This document shows positions 10,548 through 22,945 of a stretch of 64,000 nt of DNA, piece after piece (position 1 is the first letter of the stretch; each line of letters begins with the position of its first letter). The translations under genes were made by a program, and so were the position numbers. The stretch is from assembly GCA_018857735.1 (NCBI GenBank), contig JABMCL010003902.1:147501-211500 (forward strand). Reading direction: 5' to 3'. Origin of the DNA: Alviniconcha marisindica. Lineage: Eukaryota; Mollusca; Gastropoda; Provannidae. Under the pieces are notes generated by a model, which was given only the letters and a program-made list of their open reading frames with translations, was not told where the DNA came from and searched no databases.

Positions 10548-13500
10548 TTTTTCTTTTCTTCTTCTTTAAAAAAAAACTTTTTCTTTTGTGAAGAGCATGT
10601 CAGTTACCAGGCATTTGTCTTTGTGTGTGTGTTGTGTGTGTGTTGTGTATATGTGTGTGTTGTGTGTGTGTGTGTGTGTGTTTTGTGAAGAGCATGTGTT
10701 TTACCATGCAATGCCTGTTTCTTGAGGGTGAATTCATTTGGAGAGTGGCGTGGTTTGTAAGTCGTGAAGGTTTTTCAGCAGACTTCATTGATCAGTTTTC
10801 ATGAATGAATTTACATGTGTCGATGGGGAAAATAGTGTGAACAAGTTTACATAGCTGGGCAAGGGGCGATTTGCGTCTGTTGTTGTTGGTTATTTGCGAT
10901 TGCAATGTAAGGGAAGTAAGTGTTGTAGCATTTGCTTCAGTGAAAGGAGGGTTGCCTACCTTGGAACACTTTTTACAGCTGGCTTCGGCCAGCAAGTCAG
11001 TGTGGTGTGTGTGTGCGTGTTTGTGTGTGCGTGGGTGTGAGTGTGTGTGTGTATGGTGTGGTGTGTTGTTTGTGTTGTGTGTGCGCGCATGTGTGTTGTG
11101 TGTGTGTGTGTGTGTGTCTGTGTCTGTGTGTCAGAGAGAGAGTGCACATTTTCAATTTGATGTTGCACAGAAGACTTTGTATACAACTTATTTTCATACA
11201 ACATGTGACTCTATTAGATTTTAATATTCGCGGCTGTTGTGTATTTGCAGTCCTGCTAATTTATGCATGCATTTACAAAAAAATGTGTTAAGTGTACAGT
11301 CGTTAACACATGGCCTGGCCCAGGTGTAGTCACATACTGACCACCTCTGCCAAGCATGGCACGGTGGACTTACCTAATCTCTAACCCACATGTTTTTATT
11401 TGTTGTGCATTTGCCTTCTCCTTTTGGGGTTGAGCTAAAGGTCAGGTGACGTGAAATGACGCTAAAAGTCAGGTGACGTGAAATGATGTGTTGACATACA
11501 AACAGAGTGATGAGAACATGTCACGCTACCCACCTACATCATCACATACCATGTGGTCCACCTTCAACGGTGACACGCTTTGTCAAATGACACTTCATCG
11601 AAATAACAGCTCTGTGATGACGTTAACAGCGTTTGGAGAATTTTCTTCAGAATCTTAACAGTTGTGGAGGGATGGGGGTGGGGGTGATGTTGATTAAAGG
11701 TTAGTCACATGACTATTTTTGGTCAAAAAGGCTTTTGACTGACCTAAGGGTGAAATATTGATTTAGAAATAATAATTTTTAAGTGAATGGTTGGTTTGAT
11801 GAATTGATGGGTTGACAAACAGCATGCATTATTAGAAAGACTTGTGATTTGACTCGTCATTTCATTAACACAATAATTAAATTTTGCGTTGTGTTCATAA
11901 GCTTTGTTGTTTTTGTTTTTGTTTTTAATTTTTATAAATTCAGGGTTCAACATAAACTTTGTTTTTTGATGAAATCAGGGTTCGACCAGTTTGTCTTTTG
12001 ACAATTCCATTTGATGAATGATGGCATTGATGGACTGAGAACTTGATGAACAGTGTTGATGAACTGTTTTTCCAGCAGACATTTGCTTAATTAACAGCTG
12101 TGTTCCCTCACTAAAATAGAGAGCATTTTTTTGTTGTTATTTTTTTTATGTGTGGATGAAATGAGTTTTAGATATCAGCAAGTTTTGTTTTGGTTTTTTT
12201 GGTGATCTGTCATATGCCAAAGTGCTGTTAACCCTGTCAACCAAACATGTTTGTGTAATACTGACCATTGGCATTGTTTACGAGTAGCTGTGAGTTTGAA
12301 AACAATGCATGAACATAAGGACAACAGAGCATGATGGTCTCGCTGATGATCTATTCCTTTGAGAGAGACTATTCATCATAGAAGGTTGATTTACAACGTT
12401 CAAGATTCATTACAGAAGATTGATTTACAATGTTCAAGTATGTATTTTTTGCTGTCTACGTTTAGGCAGAATAATCTCTGCAGCCTAGGAAATTTTTTCA
12501 CTTCTTTTTTTTTTTTGCCAATAATTATGTGTGTATGACTGCTAGACATGGTGATTGAGTTTTATTTTTTGTTCCGTTTAAATAAAATTATTTATTATTC
12601 TCATTTTGATCTCTCACTGTCTAATACTTCTCAGATTGGTTTTTATTTCTCCTCCTGTCACTATGGTTTGATTGACTGGCCTGTATTAAAGTTACTGTCA
12701 TCGACTGTCGGTTCTTTCTGTACAGTTTCCTTCATCCCAGATCTTGATCGCATGCACGCGGTTTGTAATGTTTATGCTCGAGAGGTAAAGAAAAGCCTTG
12801 TGAACATCTGTCCAAACTGTGCTATTAGGGAGGCGTTTCTTTCTTCTCCACTGATGTTGCCTTTGTGTGTGGAGGTTGTGTGAAGGGATTTGTGGCCCGG
12901 AGTTGTATTCGCAAGTTCTTTGGGATTGCCGCATTGTGTGAAGGGATTTGTGGCCCTGATTTATGGCTCTGATTTGTGGCCCTGATTTATATTCGCAAGT
13001 TCTTTGGGATTACCACATAAGAGCTCGCAGATTTTAATGTAAACCATGCTTGGGGTCTACTTTATCTCGTATATTCTTTTTCACTCCTTTTCTCCATTGT
13101 TACTGCAAAGAGCTTTTCGTACGCACTTTTGGGGTGGGGTGAGAGGGGTCTTTTTTGTTAGTTTCGTTTTTTCTTAGTTTTGTTGTTTTGTTTTGGTAAC
13201 TGATGACAAATCAGTTTATTCTTAATAGAAATTAGTCAGTCAGTAGTGCTATTGATTTGTTTTGTATAGAAATTTAGACGGTCAGTAGTGTAGTTTGAGA
13301 GTGTGTCAGTTGCAAGAGTTTCTGAAGTGTCTGCGTTACCTGATTGGAATTCACTCCCTGGCTAGTCCATGTATTGACAAACACCTGTAGAGCACATGCA
13401 TCAAAGTCCAGTATCATGTATCAGTGTATGTATATATGTGTAATGTGAAAGAGATGTCAAGTGCTTGAAAAATGCAAGCACAGTAATAACTATATCCAGA

Positions 13501-13760
13501 GAAAATGTTGTTGTTTTTTTAAATTTAGAGAGAAGGGAAAAAAATCAGCTTAAAAAACAACAGCAAAAACAGTAAACAGCTCCCCCAAAAAGCTGTTCGT
13601 TTAGTTTTTCATTTTTGTTTTTTGTTCCACTTAAACTTTCTTTAATAATAAATGCGTTTCTAATGCACCAAATCCCTCTCACTGTACATGTATGAGGCTC
13701 AAAGCGCTATCCATGAAATGTTACAGCAGTATACATTACATATTTCACACTGTCCCTCAA
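9760..13760. other. Gene-free interval, 4 kb
   Basis: AT-rich and largely unique. It holds a (TC)n run at 10447-10545, TG-rich runs at 10620-10680 and 11005-11130, a small tandem duplication with 'gtcaggtgacgtgaaatgac' at 11440-11490, and a tandem duplication of a roughly 70-bp segment ('ttcgcaagttctttgggatt') at 12885-13020. No splice-bounded conserved coding segment was recognised on either strand. It could be EXT1 3' flank or distal UTR. Confidence 0.6.
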
Positions 13761-13764
13761 TCAT

Positions 13765-13935
13765 AGTTCAGGAGCTGTGTGAGAGTCGAGGTGGACGTCC
13801 TGGGCTGTCCGTCCTAACGAGCCTTCTGGTTTCCATGGACGTAAAGAATTACTGAACCGTGCTTCGGCACTGGTCACAACTTGTCCCTAATATGTCAACT
13901 GACATCTGAGGACATTAAGCAACACTTCACCACCA
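13765..13935 (+). mobile_element. Dispersed repeat, 'gaggtggacgtcctgggctg' family
   Basis: Contains 'gtgagagtcgaggtggacgt', 'aacgagccttctggtttcca' and 'gacattaagcaacac'. Related copies occur at 50150-50385 (+), 17125-17265 (+, decayed) and 53560-53800 (-, doubled). The element's 3' end resembles that of the tRNA-headed SINEs here, so it may be part of a longer SINE family. Confidence 0.6.
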
Positions 13936-14389
13936 CTATCCCTCATTCTCCCCGCATCCACACAGACGCATGTGTGCACCCAAACACACACAGGCACACA
14001 CACATGCACATGCATGCACGCACGCACACACACACAATCTCGCAACCCCTCACTTCCCTTAGAATCATCAGCTGGAATAGCACGAGCACTGCTTACATCC
14101 ACAAGTGCTGCGACTGTGTGTGTCGTGCGATAGGAAAATCTAGCTCAGCTGAGCTTCTGTGTCGGCAAAGAGTTGAGCCGGCTTCCTCAAAACACTTCAT
14201 ACCCAGGTCAGATGTCGTGCGACGTGATACGGTGTTCATCACTCAGTCCACTCTGTTCTGTGTGGTATCTGAGTGCCCAGGAAAGCCCACATGTGCGCCA
14301 GACTTTTCTCAAGAGCTTCACTATATTTTGCCTCAAAAAACAGCAACAGCTCCAGTGTTTGTTTGATTAACAGTGCCCCTACCTCATCC

Positions 14390-14690
14390 TTTCGAGGTAG
14401 ATCCGATCTGCATGACTTTTAAGGTAGACCTGATCAATGTCTCTTTCAAGGTAGACCTGATCAGCATCTCTTTCAAGGTAGACCTGATCTACATCTCTTT
14501 CAAGGTAGACCTGATCAATGTCACTTTCAAGGTAGACCTGATCTGTATCACTTTCAAGGTAGACCTGATCAGCATCTCTTTCACGGTAGACCTGATCTAC
14601 ATCACCTTTCAAGGTAGACCTCATCAAAGTCTCTTTCAAGGTAGACCTCATTGACATCTCTTTCAAGGTAGACCTGATTGATGTCTGTCC
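14390..14690 (+). repeat. 27-bp minisatellite, about 11 copies
   Basis: The unit is 'aggtagacctgatcaatgtc' plus 'tctttca', repeated about 11 times with point changes. Because 27 is divisible by 3, the plus strand reads a 9-residue FKVDLIxIS repeat and the minus strand also stays open. Lack of conserved flanks, start context or introns argues against a protein. Confidence 0.93.
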
Positions 14691-15702
14691 CTTCTTCTGT
14701 TGATCTCTCCCACAGACAGTGATGTAGTGTCTCAAGATCCTCAACATTTGAGACTTCTTGCAACTGCCTGTGACAGACTCAACCCCCCCAAAAGATTACA
14801 TGTTATAGTGGGGAGGTGTTGTTTTCGTACAACAAATTGCTGGGCTGCAAAGTGTTGAAGGGTAGTTTACTTTCAACAGCGAACCTAGACAACAAAAAGG
14901 CTGTCGTATACCTGAAAATATTGGCAAACTTTTGCTGTACTTCTTACATATTTGTTGTGGAAAGCACACAAAGTCCAGAGGGTAAACAATACTAAGTGAT
15001 TGCTCTGTCAAGGTTTCACGTGGCAACTGCCTTTGTTTTTTTGCTATTTTGTTTTTTGTTGTTGTTTTGGCAGAGATTTTTGTCAGGGAGATTTTTGTTG
15101 TGTATTTCAGCATGATGTGTATTTCAGCATGACGTGGATGTCAGCATGACGTGGATGTCAGCATGACGTGGATGTCAGCAGCTGATTTGTTGTTGTTTTT
15201 TTAGGAGCTATTTGTGTGCGATCAGCAGTGGGTTTTTTGTGTGTGTTTAAAAAAAATATATAAAAAAATGATTTGCAGCCGCCGTTTTGAGTTACTGTTA
15301 GATCTTCCACAACTAAAAACCGTTTTACCATCTGTAGGGTGAATTTCCTTTTAATGTTGTTTGCAGAGAAACGCTCTTCTGCCCCGAACCCCCAACCCCA
15401 CCCGATACGTTCACACCCGCATATTTGTCATAATTCAAATTGGGTTGCCTCAGATAATTAAATCCACCTAGTGCTGGTCAAACTCTATTTTGAATGTAAA
15501 GGCTGCTTGCCAGATCCTTGTACGTTTAATTCCAACCAGAAGTGAGAGCGACAGTGGCAGGCACGAACCCACAGTTTATACCCACCGTGTAGTCTTTCTC
15601 AACATCCACCCGAAACAGGCTTGTCTTAGAAGCAAATTCAAAATCAACAGCTCTAGATTGCAAATATTCTGAAACCAAAATGGCTGCTCGTGTTCTAAAA
15701 CG

Positions 15703-16385
15703 AGATCCAAACACATAAAAGGTTCAGCGGAAAGGTATTTATTAGGACGAATCACAACCTGCAAATAATCCCCTTTATCAAGCTACAAAACGACGCTTAA
15801 ACAACAGTTAAACAGTGAAAAATGATGAAAAATGAGATGGAGAGCTAAGCCACTTATCTGTTTTGGGTTGAGCTATGTTGTCTTCATATTCCTGTGCTTC
15901 AAAGAAGAATGATTTGGCAATAACAGTAACAGTATACGTATTCATCCCAGTGGGAAATTGACGCTGTCGTTTGATCTTAATTTACATTAACGCACTACTA
16001 AGAACTGAATTTCACTTATCTCAGTGATTCAAAGTCATGAAGAACTCGCACACGTACACACTCTTAGAAATACACCGCCGTTCTCTCAACATGCAGACAC
16101 TAAAGGAATGATCTGATACTAATACCTAGTAAACCCAAAATTACCTGGAATAATGCATTCTCTGATAAACCAAAACATAAAAACTCTCAAATAATTCAAA
16201 TTTTCCCAAGCACTGGACACAAAAACAACTAGCTCAATCAAAATCAGATAAGTGGCTTAGCTCTCCATCTCGTTTTTCATCATTTTTCACCATTGTTTAA
16301 GTATCAATTTGTAGCTTGATAAAGGGGGTTTCCCTGAAAATTTGCATGTTTTGTCCTAATAAAACAGCGTTTCTTTGAACTGTTG
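15703..16385. mobile_element. Fold-back transposon with long terminal inverted repeats
   Basis: The left arm (about 15703-15860, with 'agatccaaacacataaaagg', 'tatttattaggacg' and 'cctttatcaagctacaaaac') recurs inverted at about 16247-16385 ('ttgtagcttgataaaggggg', 'tttgtcctaataaaacagcg'). The arms are about 140 bp with roughly 390 bp between them, and no coding capacity is visible. Related elements sit at 32248-32995 and, as one terminus, near 53112-53172. Confidence 0.75.
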
Positions 16386-16891
16386 TTTGTAACGAGACTG
16401 CAAAGTTGACTCTGAACTGCCAAACATTGGCTCTGGCTATCTTCAGATCCGAACACTGCTGGCAAGTCATCCTTGTGTCCGATTTTTCTCTTCTTCCGGC
16501 TATCTCAGCTAGATCTATTCTCATCTAGTGTAAATAAAAACAACAGTAACACCACATTCTGTGCAGAATTTCTAGATCTATTCTTGGTCACAAAACTTGT
16601 TTCCACTTTATGACTGGTATATTATCATTCAAGGAAAATTCCTTTAGGGTGGTTAAATGTTTGCCTGTGACAGAGTGACTCATGCAGTCCTTGTACATGC
16701 TGTTTGTCACACTCGAAAGTCTCACTTTTTTTCCGGTGCCCTGCCTACGAACCCTGCTGTAACTGGTCACACCACTGAAGGGGTTATCTCCGCACAGCAC
16801 TTCTGTTGCATAAGCATTGATAGACCAACCTAAGAAAGTAGAGGTGGACATTTAGGGCCCCTCTGTGGACTTAAAGCAACACTGAACTTAA

Positions 16892-17116
16892 CCCCTTCAC
16901 TGCCCCAGCCTGTACAATTTCCGGGCTGAAAGATGCACGGACACACCTCAAAAGCAGTGTATTTTCTGGCCCTATAACACAACCTCTTTCAGTGCTGTGC
17001 GTTTTAATGAAAATCCTTTTACATGCCAGTGCCAGAAAGAAGACAAAAAGGCTTAACAGTTTTAAATTTCACACTTCTGTTGATCGTTTTCAAGTGACGT
17101 CATGGCAGTGAAGGGG
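16892..17116 (+). mobile_element. TTAA-flanked MITE (piggyBac-like), copy 1
   Basis: 225 bp bounded by inverted termini CCCCTTCACTGCC...GGCAGTGAAGGGG and flanked on both sides by TTAA (16888-16891, 17117-17120). TTAA target duplication with CCC-type termini is the piggyBac signature. It carries no transposase. It sits inside an older dispersed repeat, whose flanks ('gtggacttaaagcaacactg' and 'gatggcatagctcaggagcc') resume on either side. Confidence 0.85.
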
Positions 17117-17124
17117 TTAACACT

Positions 17125-17265
17125 GATGGCATAGCTCAGGAGCCGTGTGAAAGTGGAGGTGGACGTCCTGGGCTCCCCCCTGTCCTGGGTTCCCGTCCTG
17201 GGCTCCCCGTCCCTAACAGTCTGTGGACGTAAAGCAACATTGAACTTAACGCTGATGGCAGAGCC
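17125..17265 (+). mobile_element. Dispersed repeat fragment interrupted by the MITE
   Basis: Shows 'gtgaaagtggaggtggacgt', a locally tripled 'cgtcctgggctcccc' and 'gtggacgtaaagcaacattg', relating it to 13765-13935 and 53560-53800. Its continuation lies left of the MITE at about 16850-16890. Confidence 0.55.
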
Positions 17266-17515
17266 CCTTGGAACAATAAGCAGAAACAGTACCAGAATTG
17301 TATCTTGAAGGTGAACACCATTACTGGAAATGGCATTTGCCTGGTCCGTGAACAAACATGAACATTTAAAAATGTCAGTTAACCACGTCAGTAATCATCA
17401 TTTCCATTATAATCATCCTTGTTTACTGTGTATCGATTTGCAGTTGCGGGAAGGTTGATTATTTTATATTAAAAAAAAAAAAAAAATACAGGAAGGCTGC
17501 GCTGAAACAAAAGGT

Positions 17516-18616
17516 ACAGGAGCCCAAAAGTAGCAGTTTGTTTTTAATCTCCTTGAAGTAGAAAACAAAAGCTGTTTTTAAGTCTCCTTCAAGTAGAAAA
17601 CAAAAGCTGTTTTTAGTCTCCACGAAGTAGAAAACAAAAGCTGTTTTTAGTCTCCACAAAGTAGAAAACAAAAGCTGTTTTTAGTCTCCTTGAAGTAGAA
17701 AACAGAAGCTGTTTTTAATCTCCTTGAAGTAGAAAACAAAAGCTGTTTTTAGTCTCCTTGAAGTAGAAAACAAAAGCTGTTTTTAGTCTCCTTGAAGTAG
17801 AAAACAAAAGCTGTTTTTAGTCTCCACAAAGTAGAAAACAAAAGCTGTTTTTAGTCTCCTTGAAGTAGAAAACAAAAGCTGTTTTTAGTCTCCACAAAGT
17901 AGAAAACAAAAGCTGTTTTTAGTCTCCACGAAGTAGAAAACAAAAGCTGTTTTTAGTCTCCGAAGTAGAAAACAAAAGCTGTTTTTAGTCTCCACAAAGT
18001 AGAAAACAAAAGCTGTTTTTAGTCTCCTTGAAGTAGAAAACAGAAGCTGTTTTTAATCTCCTTGAAGTAGAAAACAAAAGCTGTTTTTAGTCTCCTTGAA
18101 GTAGAAAACAAAAGCTGTTTTTAGTCTCCTTGAAGTAGAAAACAAAAGCTGTTTTTAGTCTCCACAAAGTAGAAAACAAAAGCTGTTTTTAGTCTCCTTG
18201 AAGTAGAAAACAAAAGCTGTTTTTAGTCTCCATAAAGTAGAAAACAAAAGCTGTTTTTAGTCTCCACAAAGTAGAAAACAAAAGCTGTTTTTAGTCTCCA
18301 TAAAGTAGAAAACAAAAGCTGTTTTTAGTCTCCACGAAGTAGAAAACAAAAGCTGTTTTTAGTCTCCACAAAGTAGAAAACAGAAGCTGTTTTTAGTCTC
18401 CATAAAGTAGAAAACACAAGCTGTTTTTAGTCTCCTTGAAGTAGAAAACAAGCAGTTTTTAGTCTCCTTGAAGTAGAAAACAAGCAGTTTTTAGTCTCCT
18501 TGAAGTAGAAAACAAGATCTGTTGTTTAGTCTCCTTGATGTTTTTAGTCTCCTTGAACTGGTTGAAGTAGAAAGCAAAAGCTGTTTTTTAGTCTCCATGA
18601 GGTAGAAAACAAAAGT
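17516..18616. repeat. 34-bp minisatellite, about 32 copies
   Basis: The unit reads 'gaagtagaaaacaaaagctg' then 'tttttagtctccnn'. Copies are nearly uniform and differ mainly in the two or three bases after 'gtctcc' (tt, ac or at), so sub-types can be followed along the array. Homogeneity falls off at the right end (18430-18616), where units are shortened. A 34-bp period breaks reading frames, so there is no coding potential. Confidence 0.96.
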
Positions 18617-18619
18617 GCA

Positions 18620-19320
18620 TACGGAAGTAATGTTTGATTTGACCCCTTTTATGGAAAAAGAATGTCTGTAACACAAGAACTGCCACGGAAGCTTTTTCTA
18701 AGACTAGGTCACCTGTCACCATTTGACATAATTTCTGTGGATGTTTTTTTCAAATGGTCTGTTGTGTTACTTAAAGCTGAACTTGTTCAGTTCCAGGGCC
18801 ATCCATATTGGATCATTACATTGCAATGACTTGTATCAAAATTGTATACCCCATTGCCTGTACTTTGCTTAACAGTTTGTGTACAAGTAAGCTTGAAGCA
18901 GCGGCAGGTCCACAGCGATCTGCCGAGCATTTGGAGTGTTGCAGCATACAGTGTAAATGTTTCGTCACGCGTAGTGAAGCTGATCTTATGTCCGTGGGGT
19001 GGAGGGTGAGATGTGTCTGAATGAATCAAACGATGACAAGTCTACTTTCAGTATATTGTATGAAACTTGTGTGTGTGTGCGTGCACGCGCGTGCGTTTGT
19101 GTGTGTGTGTGAATGAAAAGGGTGATGGTTGAAATGAACGGTGGCACTGTTTAAATGCTTAATAATGCTTGTCATACAAGTTGTGAATGCAGTGTAATTA
19201 ATTATATGCTCGCCAGCTCTTTGACCTCCTACAAGAGGGGATAGATATAACTTGCATTAAAATGACAAGAATAAATCTTTTTCAGTAACTCTTGAGATGT
19301 GTTGTCTGTGAGACTGTGTG

Positions 19321-19363
<43 letters not shown>

Positions 19364-19729
19364 ATGCGTGCATATGCGTGTGTAATGAAGTGTTTATTTC
19401 TGACACTTTAGAGAGAAGAGAGGGAGAGAGTGTGTGTTATGTTGCAGTTCATCAGTTTCTCTAACACAGAGAGAGAGAGAGAGTGTGTGTGTATGTGTGT
19501 CTGTGTGTGTGTTTGAGAGAGTGTGTGAGAGAGAGGGGGAGTATGTGTGTGTGTATGTGTGCGTGTGAGAGAGACAGAGAGAGTTGGAGAGCTTTTCGTT
19601 GCACAGCAGATCTGAACACAAACTCTCGGACACTTTTCGTTTGGCATTGCATGATGCAAGTTACATTAACATGTGCATACTGAACATCAAGAGCAAATAT
19701 AAAATTGCTGACAATAAACACACAAAACT

Positions 19730-19764
<35 letters not shown>

Positions 19765-20490
19765 GGAGTCCTCTGTAGTGCAGTTACAGGCAAATACAGG
19801 AAAAAAATGTCAATGCTATAACCAGTACTCATGATCCTGTGTATAAACTGAGACATAAGTCACGAACCACACAGCAAACTGCCACAGTGAAAGCAGTGAG
19901 CACAACACCTCACAACCTTTTGAATCCAACATCACCATCTCATTTCAATCTGATCAAGTACAAGTCCATTTTTATTCAAGGATCACCCACCAAAACTGAC
20001 CACATCCCATAGAAAAAAGACGAGATGGCCAATTCTGCCACATACCCTTCCTGTTGTAACCTCACACTTTTACTGATTTTAGGACAAATAAAATATATAT
20101 TAAAAAAATGCCGTTTTTAGTTTGTTTTTACGCCAAAAAAAGAAAATATGTCCAGGCAAACTTTGTTCAAATTTAACACCCGCACCCCCAAATGTCTGGG
20201 AGACCTTTGTTTAAAATTAACAGATGGAAACAAAAATGTCCTGCCTCTCTTTCTCTCTCTCTCTTAAGATATTTTTTAGTTTGCCGCAATTATTTGTCTT
20301 CTTGTTTGACGTATTGAGTGTTGCCGTGTTTGTCATCAGGGGCAGATTTGTAAAAAAGCCGATGTGCTTAAATCTTTATCCTTGTGTAATAAAGTATTAT
20401 CTATCTCTTTTTTTTTTCTCTTTTTTTTTTCTTTTTTTTTTTATGTAAGCAGAGCTATTTTTTCCTTTGGCTTTAGCACCTGGATTTTAA
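18620..20490. other. Gene-free interval
   Basis: Unique AT-rich sequence with (TG)n at 19065-19110 and 19325-19380, GA/GT mixed simple repeat at 19460-19580, a TC-to-CA transition at 19730-19765, and T-rich runs near 20400-20450. No supported exon was seen on either strand. Confidence 0.6.
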
Positions 20491-20494
20491 CATC

Positions 20495-21175
20495 CCAACA
20501 ACACAAGGTCACCTGGGGATGATTCAGACTCTAGACTGACATCCCAACAACAACACAAGGTCACCTGGGGATGATTCAGACTCTAGACTGACATCCCAAC
20601 AACAACACAAGGTCACCTGGGGATGATTCAGACTCTAGACTGACATCCCAACAACAACCCCAAAGGTCACCTAGGGGATGATTCAGACTCTAGACTGACA
20701 TCCCAACAACAACACAAGGTCACCTAGGGATGATTCTGACTCTAGAGACTGACATCCCAACATCAACACAAGGTCACCTAGGGATGATTCAGACTCTAGA
20801 GACTGACATCCCAGCAACAAAAGGTCACCTAGGGGTGATTCAGACTCTAGAGACTGACATCCCAGCAACAACACAAGGTCACCTAGGGATGATTCAGACT
20901 ATAGACAGTGACATCCCAGCAACAACACAAGGTCACCTAGGGATGATTCAGACTCTAGACACTGACATCCCAGCAACAACACAAGGTCACCTAGGGATGA
21001 TTCAGACCTGACACCCCAGCAACAACGCAAGGTCACCTAGGGATGATTCAGACTCTAGAGACTGACATCCCAACAACAACGCAAGGTCACCTAGGGATGA
21101 TTCAGACTCTAGACACCGACATCCCAGCAACAACTCAAGGTCACCTTGGGATGATTCAGACTAGAGACTAATGCC
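20495..21175. repeat. 52-55-bp minisatellite, about 13 copies
   Basis: The unit is built from 'gacatcccaacaacaacaca', 'aggtcacctagggatgattc' and 'agactctaga'. The left copies carry 'cctggggat' and the middle and right copies 'cctagggat', so two sub-families occupy opposite ends of the array. Confidence 0.95.
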
Positions 21176-21309
21176 CCAGTGACGATGCATCCATCAAAAT
21201 GGTGTACGTACAGTGCTGTTTGGTTGTTACATTGCTGGCGCCATGTGAAACTGCTGCCATATTGGCGCACATTATGTGTACACCATACAGTCATGCACCA
21301 GTTTATAGT

Positions 21310-21570
21310 GTCACTTCAGTCCAAGCCACATACGTAGGGTGCATGTGTGTTTAAGTGCCACCTGCCGCCTGCACTTTTGGCAGAATGACCGGGATCTTTT
21401 ACATGCTATGCTGCATCACTGGAGTGGAACTGATACTGAAATGAGAGTCAACACTGAAAGTTGACCCTGGGGATGAAAATTGATTTGACGGCCACTCATG
21501 CCGGGGCTTGAACCTCGAGACATTTCGATCACGAGTCTGGTGCTCTACCGCTGAGCTATCCCCACTCCCC
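21310..21570 (-). mobile_element. tRNA-headed SINE, minus orientation
   Basis: Read on the minus strand, 21570-21490 gives a tRNA-like head: 'gggatagctcagcggtagag' (A box), an anticodon-arm-like stretch 'ccagactcgtgatc', and 'aggttcaagccccgg' (B box/T arm). A body follows with 'gcatgtaaaagatcccggtc' and 'ggtggcacttaaacacac'. The head is well preserved, but the attached body shows that this is a SINE and not a tRNA gene. Confidence 0.8.
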
Positions 21571-21895
21571 AATTTTCCCTAAAATGTTAACATTCACAGC
21601 TGATGTGGCGAGGAATCTTTCTCATTTCAACGGCATCTGTTTGAGTCCAATTTCTTCATCCGTCTGCCAGCTCCAAAACTCCACGCAAGTTTAAGGCTCT
21701 CCTGCTACATTCATAATTTATGACAATTGCAGGACTTAGTACAGGAACATGCTTCCAAAGAGACCCCAATTGGCACAGCAAAATGGCAAACAGGTCACAA
21801 TGACTGGCGTGGACAGCTCTGTAACGTGGACTCAGGCTTTTGACAAAAATCTCAAACAGAATGAGGCCCAGAGTGCTCGTGCAGAATCAACACAT

Positions 21896-22220
21896 AAGGA
21901 TGTACATCTGGTGGAGTTTATGTACCTTGTATTTACATACATGCCAGGTGAGATGTACATTGAGGATGTACCCTCTGGTGGAGTTTATGTACCTTGTGTT
22001 TACATACATGCCAGGTGAGATGTACACTGAGGATGTACCCCTGGTGGAGTTTATCTACCTTGTATTTACATACATGCCAGGTGAGATGTACATTGAGGAT
22101 GTACCCTCTGGTGGAGTTTATGTACCTTGTGTTTACACGCATGCCAGGTAAGAGTTACCGCAGGTGACTCAGGTCTTTGTTGTTGTACTTGTGTTACACA
22201 TTCTGAGCGCTAATTAACTC
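21896..22220 (+). repeat. 67-bp tandem expansion of a dispersed repeat
   Basis: Four copies contain 'ggtggagtttatgtaccttg' and 'tttacatacatgccaggtga'. The final copy runs on into 'gtaagagttaccgcaggtga' and 'ctcaggtctttgttgttg', which match the inverted segment at 49765-49850, so the array is a local amplification inside a dispersed element. Each unit contains CCAG/GTGAGA, a good 5' splice-site look-alike, but no flanking exon is recognised. Confidence 0.75.
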
Positions 22221-22739
22221 CTTCGTGTGCTGATTCAGGCTTTCGGCGGCAACCATTACTTAGAAAAGATGCAGCGTGACAAGAAGAGCCCACGCCCAGG
22301 CCGCTCACCCAAAAAATCCTGTCGGCAGTTGAATGGCAGTTAGTATTCAAGTATTAAAGAACTGCCACTGTTGTCAACTTCGCCCACCTTCTTGCTGAGT
22401 GGGTACTGTTTCACAAATCAAACTGTGAACTTTAACCTTTTACAATTTGTGAAGTTTAGCTTTTTTACTGAAAATCATTGGCACTGAATGATCAATTCAT
22501 TTCCCTACAGAACCAAACGCAGCAGCAGACCAAAATGGACTCGTCAGGCAAGAAATGTTACAGTCTCGCGCACTCCCTCTCCCATGCCTGTACATTCTGA
22601 CCACAGAGAAAATGGTGCCAGAAAATGGTTCCTCAGACATTTTTGTGAATGAGTCTGTCTGCAAAGTATGAGCTTGATCTCGTCCACGCACTTCAAATCG
22701 TACAAAGTCAGACCTGGCTAAATGCAGCTCATACTCACT

Positions 22740-22945
22740 TCCAACTTCCAGGTGCTTTAAAATAGTGTCAAGGTCACTGAAACTGACCTTTACTTTTCAA
22801 AACAGTGTCAAGGTCTCTGAAACCGACCTTTACTTGTCAAAATGGTGTCAAGGTCTCTGAAACTGACCCTTACTTTTCAAAACAGTGTCAAGGTCTCCGA
22901 AACTGACCTTTACTTTTCAAAATAGTGTCAAGGTCTCCGAAACCC
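22740..22945. repeat. 40-bp minisatellite, about 5 copies
   Basis: The unit is 'gtgtcaaggtctctgaaact' plus 'gacctttacttttcaaaaca', five copies with few differences. It is followed by unique sequence to 23760 with an A-rich (AAATAAA)n patch at 23440-23500. Confidence 0.93.

Noticed and set aside
12548..12883. 111-residue plus-strand frame in unique sequence
   Set aside because: No recognisable motif and no plausible splice partners; the length is expected by chance in 64 kb of AT-rich DNA.
14373..14654. FKVDLI-type 9-residue repeat as a short repetitive protein
   Set aside because: 27-bp tandem repeat, open on both strands, without start context, introns or homologous flanks.
21488..21570. 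A tRNA gene on the minus strand
   Set aside because: The A- and B-box-like motifs are good, but a SINE body is attached and the acceptor stem does not pair convincingly.
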